Assembly (NCBI GenBank): GCA_965228165.1
Contig: CBDDHB010000002.1
Coordinates: 372,001-436,000 of the forward strand
DNA: 64,000 bases
Source of the DNA: Oleispirillum sp965228165
Lineage (GTDB): Bacteria > Pseudomonadota > Alphaproteobacteria > Rhodospirillales > Rhodospirillaceae
Direction of reading: 5' to 3'
The notes below the pieces were generated by a model. That model was not told where the DNA came from. It saw only the letters and a list, made by a program, of their open reading frames with translations, and made no database searches. This document shows positions 1 through 8,365 of this stretch, in pieces; position 1 is the stretch's first letter; every line of letters begins with the position of its first letter. The position numbers and the translations under genes were made by a program.

Positions 1-151
1 CCTTGGTCGGGATGCACCCCCAGTTGAGGCAGATGCCGCCCAGGTGGGCGCGCTCCACCACCGCGACGCTCATTCCCAACTGCGCGGCGCGGATCGCCGC
101 GACGTAGCCGCCCGGACCGGCGCCGATCACCACCAGATCGAAGGTTTGCAT
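1..151 (-). CDS. lpdA: Dihydrolipoyl dehydrogenase (E3), N-terminal fragment
   Basis: This is the first 50 codons of the flavoprotein that reoxidises the dihydrolipoyl arms of the pyruvate dehydrogenase complex, passing electrons to NAD+. The start ATG is at 151 and the gene runs off the left edge. The protein opens with an FAD dinucleotide-binding fold (VIGAGPGGYVAAIRAAQLG). The redox-active disulfide motif GICLNWGCIPTK is visible at the edge, which is diagnostic for lipoamide dehydrogenases. It starts 44 bases after pdhC stops, on the same strand, so it is the last visible gene of the pdh operon. The fragment cannot show the interface domain. Confidence 0.93.
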   Translation of the reverse strand, partial: MQTFDLVVIGAGPGGYVAAIRAAQLGMSVAVVERAHLGGICLNWGCIPTK

Positions 152-195
152 TCGCCGACACTCCTTATCCGAAATGAATCCGCAAAGCCCAATTA

Positions 196-1536
196 TCACA
201 GAAGGATGGATATAGGGTCTTCAAGCAGACTCTTAACCAGTCCGAGGAATTTCGCTCCCAGCGCGCCGTCGATGCAGCGATGATCGCAGGAGAGAGTCAG
301 GTTCATTGCGTTGGCGATGGCGAGCGCGCCGTCCCGCGCCACCGGGCGCGGCTCCGAAGCGCCGACCGCCAGCAGCATCGACTGCGGCGGGTTGATGATC
401 GCGGCGAATTCCCGCACCCCGTACATGCCGAGGTTGGAAATGCTGAAGGTGCCGCCCTGGTATTCCTCGGGCTTCAGCTTGCCGTCGCGGGCGCGAGCGG
501 CCAGATCGCGCATTTCGTCCGAGACCGCGCCCAGGGATTTGGCCTCGGCGCCGCGCACGATCGGGGTGATCAGCCCGGCGGGGGTCGCCACCGCCACCGA
601 AACGTCGGAGCGGGAATACATCCGCATCGCCTCGTCGGTCCACGAGACGTTGGCCTCCGGCATGCGCTTCAGCGCCAGCGCCGAGGCGCGGATGATGAAG
701 TCGTTGACCGAGACCTTCGGCCCGCCGGTCTTCTGCACGCGGGCGTTGATCTGCTCGCGCAGGGCCAGCAGGTCGTCGAGAACCACTTCCATGGTGACGT
801 AGAAGTGCGGCACCGTCTGCTTGGATTCGGTCAGCCTGCGGGCGATCACCTTGCGCATGGTGCTGTGCGGCACTTCGGCGAAGGGCGCGTCGGCGGCGGG
901 AAGCGCCGCGACCGGGGGCTTCGGCGCGGGCGCGGCGGCGGCCGGAGGCTTGATCGCCGAGGCCAGCGCCATCGCGGCCTCCAGCTCCGCGTCGATGCCG
1001 TCGCCGGAGGCCTTCGCCGCCTCGACGTCGGCGCGGACGATGCGGCCCTTCGGCCCGCTGCCCCGGATTCGGGACAGGTCGATCCCCGCCTCCGCCGCGA
1101 TGCGGCGAGCTAGGGGCGAGGCGAACACCCGCCCACCCGAAGGGGCGGGTTTGGGTGCGGCGACGTCGAAGCCGCCGAAGCCCATGGCGAGTCCGGCCAT
1201 CGGAACCTCCGCCGCAGGGGCCGGAGCCTTCGGCGCGGGCGCCGCCGCCGAAGCCGCGGGCGCGGCGGAGGCGGTCAGGGCCGAGGCGTCCTCCCCCTCT
1301 TCCAGCAGCAGGGCGATCGGCGCGTTGACCGCGACGCCCTGGGTTCCGGCGGGAACCAGGATCTTGCCCATCGTCCCCTCGTCCACGGCTTCCAGTTCCA
1401 TCGTCGCCTTGTCGGTTTCGATCTCGGCGATCAGCGTCCCGGCGGAAACCGCCTCGCCTTCCTTGACCAGCCAGCGGGCCAGGTTGCCTTCGGTCATCGT
1501 CGGCGACAGGGCGGGCATCAGAATCTGTATCGGCAT
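196..1536 (-). CDS. pdhC: Dihydrolipoamide acetyltransferase (E2) of pyruvate dehydrogenase
   Basis: This is the core of the pyruvate dehydrogenase complex. It moves the acetyl group from the lipoyl arm to coenzyme A. The 446-residue protein has one N-terminal lipoyl domain (about 1-80, lipoylated Lys in ETDKATME), an Ala/Pro linker, a peripheral-subunit-binding domain near 140-175 (FASPLARRIAAEAGIDL), a second linker and the catalytic domain. The catalytic domain ends with the active-site motif DHRCIDG. The start at 1536 gives the canonical MPIQILMPALSPTM opening and follows a GGAGAAGAGAG ribosome site. An upstream in-frame extension to 1638 has no family match. The gene lies 22 bases after pdhB. 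Confidence 0.96.
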   Translation of the reverse strand: MPIQILMPALSPTMTEGNLARWLVKEGEAVSAGTLIAEIETDKATMELEAVDEGTMGKILVPAGTQGVAVNAPIALLLEEGEDASALTASAAPAASAAAPAPKAPAPAAEVPMAGLAMGFGGFDVAAPKPAPSGGRVFASPLARRIAAEAGIDLSRIRGSGPKGRIVRADVEAAKASGDGIDAELEAAMALASAIKPPAAAAPAPKPPVAALPAADAPFAEVPHSTMRKVIARRLTESKQTVPHFYVTMEVVLDDLLALREQINARVQKTGGPKVSVNDFIIRASALALKRMPEANVSWTDEAMRMYSRSDVSVAVATPAGLITPIVRGAEAKSLGAVSDEMRDLAARARDGKLKPEEYQGGTFSISNLGMYGVREFAAIINPPQSMLLAVGASEPRPVARDGALAIANAMNLTLSCDHRCIDGALGAKFLGLVKSLLEDPISILL

Positions 1537-1558
1537 GATCTCTCTTCTCCCCTTCCCG

Positions 1559-3007
<1,449 letters not shown>

Positions 3008-3010
3008 GGT

Positions 3011-4027
3011 TCAGGCCTCCAGCAGGACGTCGGTATACAGCTCGGCGGCATCGGGTTCGGCGCTCGCCTGCGCGAAGTCGGCGGCCTCGCCGACGATCGC
3101 CTTGATCTCGCGGTCGATTTCCTTCAGCGCCGCCTCGTCGACGACGCCGGAGGCCAGCAGCTGCGCCTTGGCGTTGTCGATCGGATCGTGTTCCTGCCGC
3201 ATCCGGCTGACCTCTTCCTTGCTGCGGTACTTCGCGGGGTCGGACATCGAATGGCCGCGATAGCGATAGGTCTGCAACTCCAGAACGCAGGGGCCGTTGC
3301 CGGCGCGCACCTCGGCGACCGGCTGCTCCGCCTGCTGGCGAACGTGGGTCACGTCCATGCCGTCGATCTGGAAGCCGGGAATGCCATAGGCCTGGCCGCG
3401 CCGGAACAGCTCGACGTTCGATGAGGCGCGCTCCACCGAGGTGCCCATGCCGTACTTGTTGTTCTCGATCACATAGACCACCGGCAGCTTCCACAGCGCC
3501 GCCATGTTGAAGCTTTCGTAGACCTGGCCCTGGTTGACCGCGCCGTCGCCGAGATAGCAGAAGGTGATTCCGCCATCTCCCCGGTACTTCTGCGCGAAGG
3601 CCAGGCCGGTGCCGATCGGCACCTGCGCGGCGACGATGCCGTGGCCGCCGAAGAAATTCTTTTCGCGGCTGAACATGTGCATCGAACCGCCCTTGCCGCG
3701 CGAATAGCCGCTGGCGCGTCCGGTCAGTTCCGCCATCACCCCCTTGGGGTCCATGCCGCAGGCGAGCATGTGGCCGTGGTCGCGATAGCTGGTGACCACC
3801 GCGTCCTCGGGCCGGGACAGGGCGCGCAGGCCGGTGACCACCGCCTCCTGCCCGATGTAGAGGTGGCAGAAGCCGCCGATCAGCCCCATGCCGTAGAGTT
3901 GCCCCGCCTTTTCCTCGAAACGGCGGATCAGCAACATCAGGCGATACTGTTGCAGCAGGTCTTCGGGCGGAACCGCCGCCGGCTTCGCCGGGGCACGTCG
4001 CGTCGTCTTTCGCGGAGAGGCGCTCAC
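3011..4027 (-). CDS. pdhA: Pyruvate dehydrogenase E1 alpha subunit
   Basis: This is the alpha subunit of E1. It binds thiamine diphosphate and, with PdhB, forms acetyl groups on lipoyl arms, linking glycolysis to the citrate cycle. It has 338 residues, normal for the alpha2beta2 type. A basic N-terminus (SPRKTTRRAPAK) precedes the dehydrogenase E1 domain (LIRRFEEKAGQLYGMGLIGG). The thiamine-diphosphate motif begins GDGAVNQGQVYESFNMA and ends at IENN. The phosphorylation-loop-like region RYRGHSMSDPAKYRSKEE is present. It is the first gene of the pdh operon. The promoter predicted at 4197-4225 lies about 170 bases upstream. Confidence 0.96.
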   Translation of the reverse strand: MSASPRKTTRRAPAKPAAVPPEDLLQQYRLMLLIRRFEEKAGQLYGMGLIGGFCHLYIGQEAVVTGLRALSRPEDAVVTSYRDHGHMLACGMDPKGVMAELTGRASGYSRGKGGSMHMFSREKNFFGGHGIVAAQVPIGTGLAFAQKYRGDGGITFCYLGDGAVNQGQVYESFNMAALWKLPVVYVIENNKYGMGTSVERASSNVELFRRGQAYGIPGFQIDGMDVTHVRQQAEQPVAEVRAGNGPCVLELQTYRYRGHSMSDPAKYRSKEEVSRMRQEHDPIDNAKAQLLASGVVDEAALKEIDREIKAIVGEAADFAQASAEPDAAELYTDVLLEA

Positions 4028-4196
4028 GTTGATCTCCCTGGGTTTTGATCCCTCGAAACCGCGTCGCGGAGAAGACCGCGCCGCGCGGGCGTTGCCCGCC
4101 CATTTGGGTTGCTCAACAGTTAACCTGCCGGAGCCCGGCTTTCAAGGGGTAGCGTCAGTCACATTGTCCAATTTAGAGCTTTGTTTTTTCAGTGTA

Positions 4197-4225
4197 ATAG
4201 TATTTTTAACCGCATTTCGGTTAAA
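4197..4225 (-). promoter_or_regulatory. Predicted pdhA promoter overlapping an inverted-repeat operator
   Basis: On the minus strand TTTAAC (4225-4220) and TACTAT (4202-4197), 17 bases apart, resemble -35 and -10 boxes. The -35 box and most of the spacer lie inside a perfect 8-bp inverted repeat, TTTAACCG-N5-CGGTTAAA, at 4205-4225. The surroundings (about 4160-4230) are far more AT-rich than the genes on either side. A symmetric site placed here is what a repressor operator would look like. No regulator gene is visible nearby and its identity is unknown. Both boxes are only partial matches to consensus. Confidence 0.5.
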
Positions 4226-4237
4226 GTTCCATGCGCG

Positions 4238-4268
4238 AAAAAACCGAGTCGCGCGGCGAAACCGCCGC
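4238..4268 (-). terminator. Weak candidate terminator after ftsB
   Basis: Downstream of ftsB on the minus strand, a 6-bp GC stem (GCGGCG/CGCCGC, 4253-4268, loop of four) is followed eight bases later by a run of six Ts (4243-4238). The gap between stem and T-run is longer than in a textbook intrinsic terminator, so the function is uncertain. It would separate ftsB transcription from the pdh promoter. Confidence 0.3.
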
Positions 4269-4287
4269 GGGTCCGACAGGTAATCGC

Positions 4288-4605
4288 TCAGAGGGTGTTG
4301 CCGAAAAGAACGATGTCGCCCGGCTGGGCGAGGTCGAGGATGATCCGGGCGCGTTCCTCGACCATATCGAGGTCCAGGCTGTCCGGACGCAACAGGCTGA
4401 CCCGGCGTTCCAGCACGGCGCGCTCGCGGGCGGTATCGACCTTGATCGCCTCGGCCTTTTCGATCGCCTGATGCAGGTCGCGATAGGCCAGCAGGCCGCG
4501 ATCGCCGTTGACCAAGTGGTAGCTGAAATAGGCGATCAGCGCCACCGCCATCAACGGCGCGGCGACGATGCGCAGCCTGGACCAGAGTTTGATGCGTTTG
4601 GACAT
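4288..4605 (-). CDS. ftsB: Cell division protein FtsB / DivIC-like septum formation initiator
   Basis: This is a small bitopic membrane protein of the divisome that links FtsL and FtsQ and helps activate septal wall synthesis. It has 105 residues: a basic start (MSKRIKLWSRLR), one transmembrane helix at about 12-31 (IVAAPLMAVALIAYFSYHLV), then a periplasmic coiled coil (about 38-85, with charged heptads) and a short C-terminal tail. The start at 4605 was preferred over an in-frame GTG at 4647 because it places the helix right after a short basic tail. In alphaproteobacteria ftsB usually sits between eno and pdhA. Here it is next to pdhA but separated from eno by three unrelated genes. Confidence 0.82.
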   Translation of the reverse strand: MSKRIKLWSRLRIVAAPLMAVALIAYFSYHLVNGDRGLLAYRDLHQAIEKAEAIKVDTARERAVLERRVSLLRPDSLDLDMVEERARIILDLAQPGDIVLFGNTL

Positions 4606-4756
4606 CCGAGAGCCCGCCTGACCACCCGACAAGCCCCAGTGAATCACAGACGCGAGTCGCGGTCAATGCCGATTCGCACCAGAGATTCCAACGAGTCGCA
4701 TTTTTCACCCACACCTTTCCACAGCCCTGCTGAATAACGATATTCGGAATCACGCA

Positions 4757-4785
4757 TTGACTTTATTACGAATTTAATGTATTCT
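4757..4785 (+). promoter_or_regulatory. Sigma70-type promoter for the plus-strand island
   Basis: TTGACT (4757-4762) and TATTCT (4780-4785) are separated by exactly 17 bases, in an AT-rich stretch that stands out from the surrounding sequence. The predicted transcription start is about 4792, some 28 bases before the ATG at 4820, which follows a GGAAGAA ribosome site. This is one of the best sigma70 matches in the window. Confidence 0.62.
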
Positions 4786-4819
4786 TTACCATCATCCAAC
4801 CGACATCGGAAGAACGGCC

Positions 4820-5335
4820 ATGCGCAGGAGAGTACGCAGATCGTCATCATCCACCGCCACATCGCCCTTGAACGTCGATTTCCCCATCGCGCCTGCGGGA
4901 GACAGCGTGGACCGATTGTTGCGGTCCTTTGCGGAACACCCTCTGTATAGCGATCCGAGCCCCACGGGCGACCTGTACCGCGCGCATGTGGCGGCGGAGA
5001 TCGGGCGCGCCTATCCCGGCACCGGACGCGACGCCACCGGTCGTGCGACCGCCGCCCCGGCGATCCGGCCCGAGGAGGTGCGCCCCTTCGACCCGCGGAA
5101 CGCCGCGACGGGCGGCGGCGGTTCAAGCGGTGGTGAAGTGCAAGTCAAGGCACATGCGCGCGATGGCGGGGAAACACCCGTCAAAGCCCATACACGCTCC
5201 GCCCCCGGGACGGGCGGAAGCGCAAAAAATTCCGACCACCCCGGTGCCGCCTGGAGCGGCTTGTTTCCGGGAGAAGGCGGCAGCCATCACCATGACCGGA
5301 ATAAAAATCAGATCTGTCCGCCCCAGGCCCCGTGA
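4820..5335 (+). CDS. Hypothetical low-complexity protein, first gene of the ftsB-eno island
   Basis: I do not recognise this 171-residue protein. It opens with an Arg/Ser-rich tail (MRRRVRRSSSSTATS) and has no signal peptide or membrane helix. A possibly folded stretch lies at about 25-65 (VDRLLRSFAEHPLYSDP). The C-terminal half is Gly/Pro/Ala/His-rich, with two copies of VKAH about 16 residues apart and a His-rich end (GGSHHHDRNKNQ). The ATG at 4820 has GGAAGAA upstream and a good promoter at 4757. The stop overlaps the GTG of the next gene (GTGA), which suggests translational coupling. The opposite orientation to ftsB and eno suggests insertion. It could be a secreted or effector-like protein; nothing proves that. 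Confidence 0.5.
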   Translation: MRRRVRRSSSSTATSPLNVDFPIAPAGDSVDRLLRSFAEHPLYSDPSPTGDLYRAHVAAEIGRAYPGTGRDATGRATAAPAIRPEEVRPFDPRNAATGGGGSSGGEVQVKAHARDGGETPVKAHTRSAPGTGGSAKNSDHPGAAWSGLFPGEGGSHHHDRNKNQICPPQAP

Positions 5336-5589
5336 ACGATCCGAACTGGCATGACCACGGCCCTTCCGGAACCCATTGCGGCCATAACGACTATCGGGGG
5401 AAAACTCGCGGACCGACGAGCGGCCATCAGTGCGTCTATGACAGCGACGGAAACCTCGTTACCGATCCCCAATGTCAAGGAACCTACGACTATGCCCCTC
5501 CCTACAATGCGGACAATCGTGTGATGCCAAGAAGATTGAAGGATCATATCAAAAAAGATGTCTTTCTCTGGCTGTTGTACGGCAATTGA
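5332..5589 (+). CDS. Hypothetical small protein with QCVYD-GNLV-GTYDY motif
   Basis: This is an 85-residue protein with a GTG start at 5332 overlapping the stop of the upstream gene. The N-terminus is rich in His, Gly and Asn (HDHGPSGTHCGHNDY). The centre reads GHQCVYDSDGNLVTDP followed by QGTYDYAPP, and the C-terminus is basic then hydrophobic (HIKKDVFLWLLYGN). From memory, a similar QC-Y-D-x-x-G-x-L...GT-x-D pattern occurs in small proteins encoded near secreted polymorphic toxins or effectors; I could not verify this. Two Cys and several His residues might bind a metal. Function is unknown. Coupling to 4820-5335 suggests the two act together. Confidence 0.5.
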   Translation: MNDPNWHDHGPSGTHCGHNDYRGKTRGPTSGHQCVYDSDGNLVTDPQCQGTYDYAPPYNADNRVMPRRLKDHIKKDVFLWLLYGN

Positions 5590-5726
5590 GGACATCGCCG
5601 ACGAATCAATAGGTGGCCGTCGCGTCGAATGCGACGGCCTTCGACCTCTTTTCATCGCTTGATGCCGATAGCAGGAAGCGTATATCCTCGGTGAGATGTT
5701 ATAACTTCCGTGATGGTTGGAACATT

Positions 5727-6065
5727 ATGCCGATAGTCAACCGTGTACGGCAGATGAAGCGACGGCCGGATATATTGTCCTTGGCCTGCGCCATCTTGTT
5801 CTGGCCGTGGGCAATTTGCACTGGATATTTTATTTTCGAATTCACAACAGGAATATTTGAAGATGACACCAGATTGACTGCGATCATATTTGAGTGGTCC
5901 ATTGTCGCAATCATGATGTCACCCTTGATCGTCGGCATCGTTCTTGCCGTGTGTTCAATTATTTGGCATCGCGGCAGATTATGGTTGGCCGTCGTCGGCC
6001 TATCGCTGCATGCGATCGACCTGATCCTGTTGTGGATATTCTTTAAGATATCGCTCAGCGTCTGA
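5727..6065 (+). CDS. Hypothetical small membrane protein
   Basis: This 112-residue protein is not recognised. Three hydrophobic segments are clear: about 14-37 (ILSLACAILFWPWAICTGYF), about 50-76 (IFEWSIVAIMMSPLIVGIVL) and about 85-108 (LWLAVVGLSLHAIDLILLWI). The N-terminus is basic (NRVRQMKRRPD), so it is probably cytoplasmic. The ATG at 5727 was chosen because upstream in-frame sequence to 5613 lacks membrane-protein character. The region is clearly lower in GC than its neighbours, which suggests recent acquisition. It is the third plus-strand gene between ftsB and eno and might serve the two upstream genes, for example as an immunity or anchoring protein; that is speculation. Confidence 0.5.
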   Translation: MPIVNRVRQMKRRPDILSLACAILFWPWAICTGYFIFEFTTGIFEDDTRLTAIIFEWSIVAIMMSPLIVGIVLAVCSIIWHRGRLWLAVVGLSLHAIDLILLWIFFKISLSV

Positions 6066-6173
6066 TCTCATTGCGCGGACACGCCGTCGATCGGCACGAA
6101 GCCCCCCGCCTGGAGTTCCGGCGCCGTCCGACGTCCCTCTCCTTTTCGTCGCCGCCGGACATCCACGGGCTTC

Positions 6174-6211
6174 ATCAAAAAAAAGCAAACCCCCGGGACA
6201 AGCCCGGGGGT
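6174..6211 (-). terminator. Intrinsic terminator of eno, built from a palindromic repeat
   Basis: On the minus strand, downstream of eno, a perfect 9-bp stem (ACCCCCGGG/CCCGGGGGT, 6189-6211) with loop CTTGT on that strand is followed by TTTGCTTTTTTT. It fits a strong Rho-independent terminator. The same stem-and-loop design recurs at 41612-41634, so the hairpin probably also belongs to a dispersed repeat family. It separates eno from the convergent island. Confidence 0.8.
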
Positions 6212-6238
6212 GACGAATTTTGAGGCCTGTAGCGGCGG

Positions 6239-7513
6239 TTAGCCGAAAATCGACACACCCGCGTACTGGGCGACGTCGTCCAGCTCTTCCTCGATGCGGA
6301 TCAGCTGGTTGTACTTCGCCATGCGGTCGGAACGCGACAGCGAACCGGTCTTGATCTGGCCGCAGTTGGTCGCCACCGCGATGTCGGCGATGGTGGAGTC
6401 CTCGGTCTCGCCGGAACGGTGCGACATCACGCAGGTGTACCCGGCGCGGTGCGCGGCCTCGACCGTCCGCAGGGTCTCGGTCAGGGTGCCGATCTGGTTG
6501 ACCTTGACCAGGATCGAGTTGGCGACGCCGCGGTCGATGCCCTGATTCAGGCGATCGACGTTGGTGACGAAGATGTCGTCGCCGACCAGCTGAATCTGGT
6601 CGCCCAGGGCGGCGGTCAGGCGTTCCCAGCCGTCCCAGTCGTCCTCGGCGCAGCCGTCCTCCAGCGAGAAGATCGGATAGCGGTCCACCAGGTCGGCGTA
6701 GTAGGCGATGATACCGTCGGAATCCAGGGTCTTGCCCTCGCCCGCCAACACGTACTTGCCGTTCTTGAAGAACTCGCTGGCCGCCGCGTCCAGGGCCAGG
6801 ACCACGTCCTCGCCCGGCACGTAGCCAGCCTTCTCGATCGCCTTGACGATGAAGGACAGCGCCTCGTCGGCGGATTTCAGATTGGGGGCGAAGCCGCCCT
6901 CGTCGCCGACGCCGGTGTTGTGCCCGGCGTCGTGCAGCAGCTTCTTCAGGGCGTGGAAGACCTCGGACCCGCAGCGCACCGCATCGGCGATGCACGCCGC
7001 GGACACCGGCATGATCATGAATTCCTGAATGTCGATCGGATTGTCGGCATGCGCGCCGCCGTTGATGATGTTCATCATCGGCACCGGCAGAACGTGGGAG
7101 AACGCGCCGCCGATGTAGTTGTAGAGCGGCAGGCCGATTTCCTCCGCCGCCGCCTTGGCGGTGGCGAGGGAGACCCCGAGGATGGCGTTCGCCCCCAGGC
7201 GCGACTTGTTCGGGGTGCCGTCCAGATCGATCATCATCCGGTCGATCTGCATCTGCAATTCGGCGTCCATGCCGACCAGGGCGTCGAAGATCTCGTTGTT
7301 CACCGCCTCGACGGCGCGCTGCACGCCCTTGCCGTTGTAGCGCTCGGCGTCGCCGTCGCGCAGCTCCACCGCCTCGTGCGCGCCGGTGGACGCGCCCGAC
7401 GGCACCGCGGCGCGGCCCAGGGTTCCGGTCTCCAGCAGAACGTCCACTTCCACCGTGGGATTGCTGCGGGAGTCGAGAATCTCGCGAGCCGTAATGTCGA
7501 TGATCGACGTCAT
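6239..7513 (-). CDS. eno: Enolase
   Basis: This glycolytic enzyme converts 2-phosphoglycerate to phosphoenolpyruvate with Mg2+. At 424 residues it has the usual length. It begins with the N-terminal cap domain (IIDITAREILDSRSNPTVEV, with the SGASTGAHEA loop) and continues as the eight-stranded barrel. Metal ligands sit in ALDAAASEF, FSLEDGCAEDDW and VGDDIFVTN. The active-site lysine region and the signature SHRSGETEDSTIADIAVATN are intact. The ATG at 7513 follows GAGGA. kdsA stops 12 bases upstream, so the two are probably co-transcribed. The strong hairpin at 6174-6211 ends the unit. The mRNA end faces the plus-strand island. Confidence 0.97.
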   Translation of the reverse strand: MTSIIDITAREILDSRSNPTVEVDVLLETGTLGRAAVPSGASTGAHEAVELRDGDAERYNGKGVQRAVEAVNNEIFDALVGMDAELQMQIDRMMIDLDGTPNKSRLGANAILGVSLATAKAAAEEIGLPLYNYIGGAFSHVLPVPMMNIINGGAHADNPIDIQEFMIMPVSAACIADAVRCGSEVFHALKKLLHDAGHNTGVGDEGGFAPNLKSADEALSFIVKAIEKAGYVPGEDVVLALDAAASEFFKNGKYVLAGEGKTLDSDGIIAYYADLVDRYPIFSLEDGCAEDDWDGWERLTAALGDQIQLVGDDIFVTNVDRLNQGIDRGVANSILVKVNQIGTLTETLRTVEAAHRAGYTCVMSHRSGETEDSTIADIAVATNCGQIKTGSLSRSDRMAKYNQLIRIEEELDDVAQYAGVSIFG

Positions 7514-7525
7514 GATGTCCTCGTT

Positions 7526-8365
7526 TCAGTCAATACGGATGGGATGGGCCTTGGCCAGTTCGTCGAACGCCTTCAGGGTCGAAAGCAGCGCCGGCATGTC
7601 GGCCAGCGGAATCATGTTCGGCCCGTCGGAGGGGGCCTTGTCGGGTTCGGGATGCGCCTCGATGAAGACGGCGGCGACGCCGATCGCCACGGCGGCGCGC
7701 GCCAGCACCGGCGCGAATTCCCTCTGCCCGCCCGAGGCGGAGCCCTGCCCGCCCGGCTGCTGCACCGAGTGGGTGGCGTCGAACACCACCGGATAGCCGG
7801 TCTTCGCCATGATCGGCAGGGCGCGGAAGTCGGTGACCAGGGTGTTGTAGCCGAACGACGCGCCGCGTTCGGTCAGCATCACCCGGCGGTTCCCGGCGCT
7901 TTCCACCTTGGCCACAGCGTTGGCCATGTCCCACGGGGCGAGAAACTGCCCCTTCTTCACGTTGACCACCAGCCCGGTCTTGGCGGCGGCCAGGATCAGG
8001 TCGGTCTGGCGGCAAAGAAACGCAGGAATCTGAAGGACATCCACCGCATCCTTCAACAGATCGCACTGCCAGGGCTCGTGCACGTCGGTCAGCACCGGGC
8101 AGCCGATGGTGTCGCGGACCTCGCGGAACACCGGCAGCGCCGCCTCCAACCCGACGCCGCGACGCCCGCCCGCGCTGGTGCGGTTGGCCTTGTCGAACGA
8201 GGTCTTGAAGATGAACGGCATACCAAGATTGCGCGCCATCCCGGCCAGGGCCTCGGCGCACATCAGCGCGTGTTCGCGGCTTTCCATCTGGCAAGGGCCG
8301 GAAATCAACGCCAGGGGCCGGTCGTTGGCCAGTTTCAATTCGCCGATATCAACCGTGTACGCCAT
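7526..8365 (-). CDS. kdsA: 3-deoxy-D-manno-octulosonate 8-phosphate synthase
   Basis: This enzyme condenses phosphoenolpyruvate with arabinose 5-phosphate to make Kdo 8-phosphate, the precursor of the inner-core sugar of lipopolysaccharide. The 279-residue protein shows the family landmarks SGPCQMES, FKTSFDKANRTS, TDVHEP and FDATHSVQQPGG. The Cys in SGPC, where metal-independent enzymes have Asn, marks it as the metal-dependent class. The start overlaps the end of pyrG by 17 bases. The neighbour eno makes its co-substrate phosphoenolpyruvate, though this linkage is simply the common alphaproteobacterial order. Confidence 0.95.
   Translation of the reverse strand: MAYTVDIGELKLANDRPLALISGPCQMESREHALMCAEALAGMARNLGMPFIFKTSFDKANRTSAGGRRGVGLEAALPVFREVRDTIGCPVLTDVHEPWQCDLLKDAVDVLQIPAFLCRQTDLILAAAKTGLVVNVKKGQFLAPWDMANAVAKVESAGNRRVMLTERGASFGYNTLVTDFRALPIMAKTGYPVVFDATHSVQQPGGQGSASGGQREFAPVLARAAVAIGVAAVFIEAHPEPDKAPSDGPNMIPLADMPALLSTLKAFDELAKAHPIRID

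Noticed and set aside
6000..6995. Minus-strand frame overlapping eno
   Set aside because: Out-of-frame shadow of eno; the product is low-complexity Arg/Gly text.
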